DNA from: Prochlorococcus sp. AG-436-O11
Lineage (GTDB): Bacteria; Cyanobacteriota; Cyanobacteriia; PCC-6307; Cyanobiaceae
Direction: 5' to 3'
Assembly (NCBI GenBank): GCA_003212535.1
Contig: QCPO01000007.1
Coordinates: 1 to 62,904, forward strand
DNA length: 62,904 nt
The notes beneath the pieces were generated by a model that was given only the letters and a program-made list of their open reading frames with translations, was not told the origin of the DNA and searched no databases. Made by a program: the position numbers and the translations under genes. This document shows, one piece after another, positions 62,810 through 62,904 of the stretch (position 1 is the stretch's first letter; each line of letters starts with the position of its first letter).

Positions 62810-62904
62810 CTATAAAATTCCTGCCCATTTTAAAAATGATTGTTCGCTAAATAATTCAATTAGAATGATTGCAAAAAAACCAATCATTGCAAATCTCCCA
62901 TTTA
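62810..62904 (-). CDS. High-light-inducible (Hli) chlorophyll-binding protein, partial
   Basis: The minus-strand frame enters from the right edge and ends with TAG at 62810-62812. The visible part reads NGRFAMIGFFAIILIELFSE and a short tail (KWAGIL). This carries the Hli/LHC signature (E)xxNGRxAMIGF in a single transmembrane helix. Hli proteins bind chlorophyll and carotenoid and protect the photosystems. The start lies outside the window. Its stop codon abuts that of the convergent ycf66. Confidence 0.88.
   Translation of the reverse strand, partial: NGRFAMIGFFAIILIELFSEQSFLKWAGIL

Overview
The window is a piece of a marine Prochlorococcus chromosome, most likely a high-light-adapted strain. 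The DNA is very A+T rich and densely packed. It carries psbX, a high-light-inducible protein gene (hli), ycf66, a flavodiiron pair of the Flv1/Flv3 type and a split, permuted tmRNA gene whose tag peptide is of the Prochlorococcus type. The gene order queG-nusB-ftsY-argH, grpE-dnaJ-rsgA, murB/murC-gap2-thiL, efp-accB, cbiD-guaA, flv, alaS-speA-ndk-gatB-coaE-argJ, smc-accC is, from memory, that of the conserved backbone of these genomes. I ran no search.

Layout. 1-12,300: a partial TPR-like gene, queG, a DUF502 membrane protein, nusB, ftsY, an RsbU-type phosphatase, argH, an RRM protein, a tRNA dihydrouridine synthase, msrB, and the grpE-dnaJ-(tusA-like)-rsgA operon followed by ybaB. 12,300-24,000: murB/murC, gap2, thiL with a cyclophilin-type PPIase, efp-accB, pdxA, an SDR protein, a cluster of small hypothetical genes around an HNH nuclease, and a class V aminotransferase. 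23,800-34,100: cbiD, guaA, mreB, a Cas4/RecB-like nuclease, two hypothetical genes, PBP2, an FMN reductase and flv1. 34,150-35,320: a small accessory insert between flv1 and flv3. 35,400-47,100: flv3, alaS, speA, ndk, thiO, gatB, coaE, argJ. 47,100-48,850: a second accessory segment with two small genes, a putative small RNA, a short membrane protein and an orphan ParA ATPase. 48,900-62,904: an aldo/keto reductase, tmRNA, an RNA methyltransferase, a YqjE/YqjD-like pair, small proteins, smc, a PRC-barrel protein, an LpxB-like glycosyltransferase, tRNA-Leu, accC, a YggT protein, psbX, ycf66 and a partial hli.

Most genes serve core functions: cell wall (murB, murC, mreB, PBP2), translation (efp, alaS, gatB, rsgA, tmRNA), fatty acid synthesis (accB, accC), arginine (argH, argJ, speA), cofactors (pdxA, thiL, thiO, coaE, cbiD), chaperones, and photoprotection by electron disposal to oxygen (flv1, flv3).

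The most unusual observation is a module present twice, at 34,296-34,660 and 47,229-47,795. In each copy a putative roughly 160-nt structured RNA on the plus strand, ending in an intrinsic terminator, is divergent from tiny minus-strand genes. The three tiny genes share a ribosome binding site and the same first ten or so codons. The first copy lies in a 1.2-kb insert between flv3 and flv1 that is bordered by direct repeats and contains a perfect 22-bp palindrome upstream of a secreted glycine-zipper protein gene.
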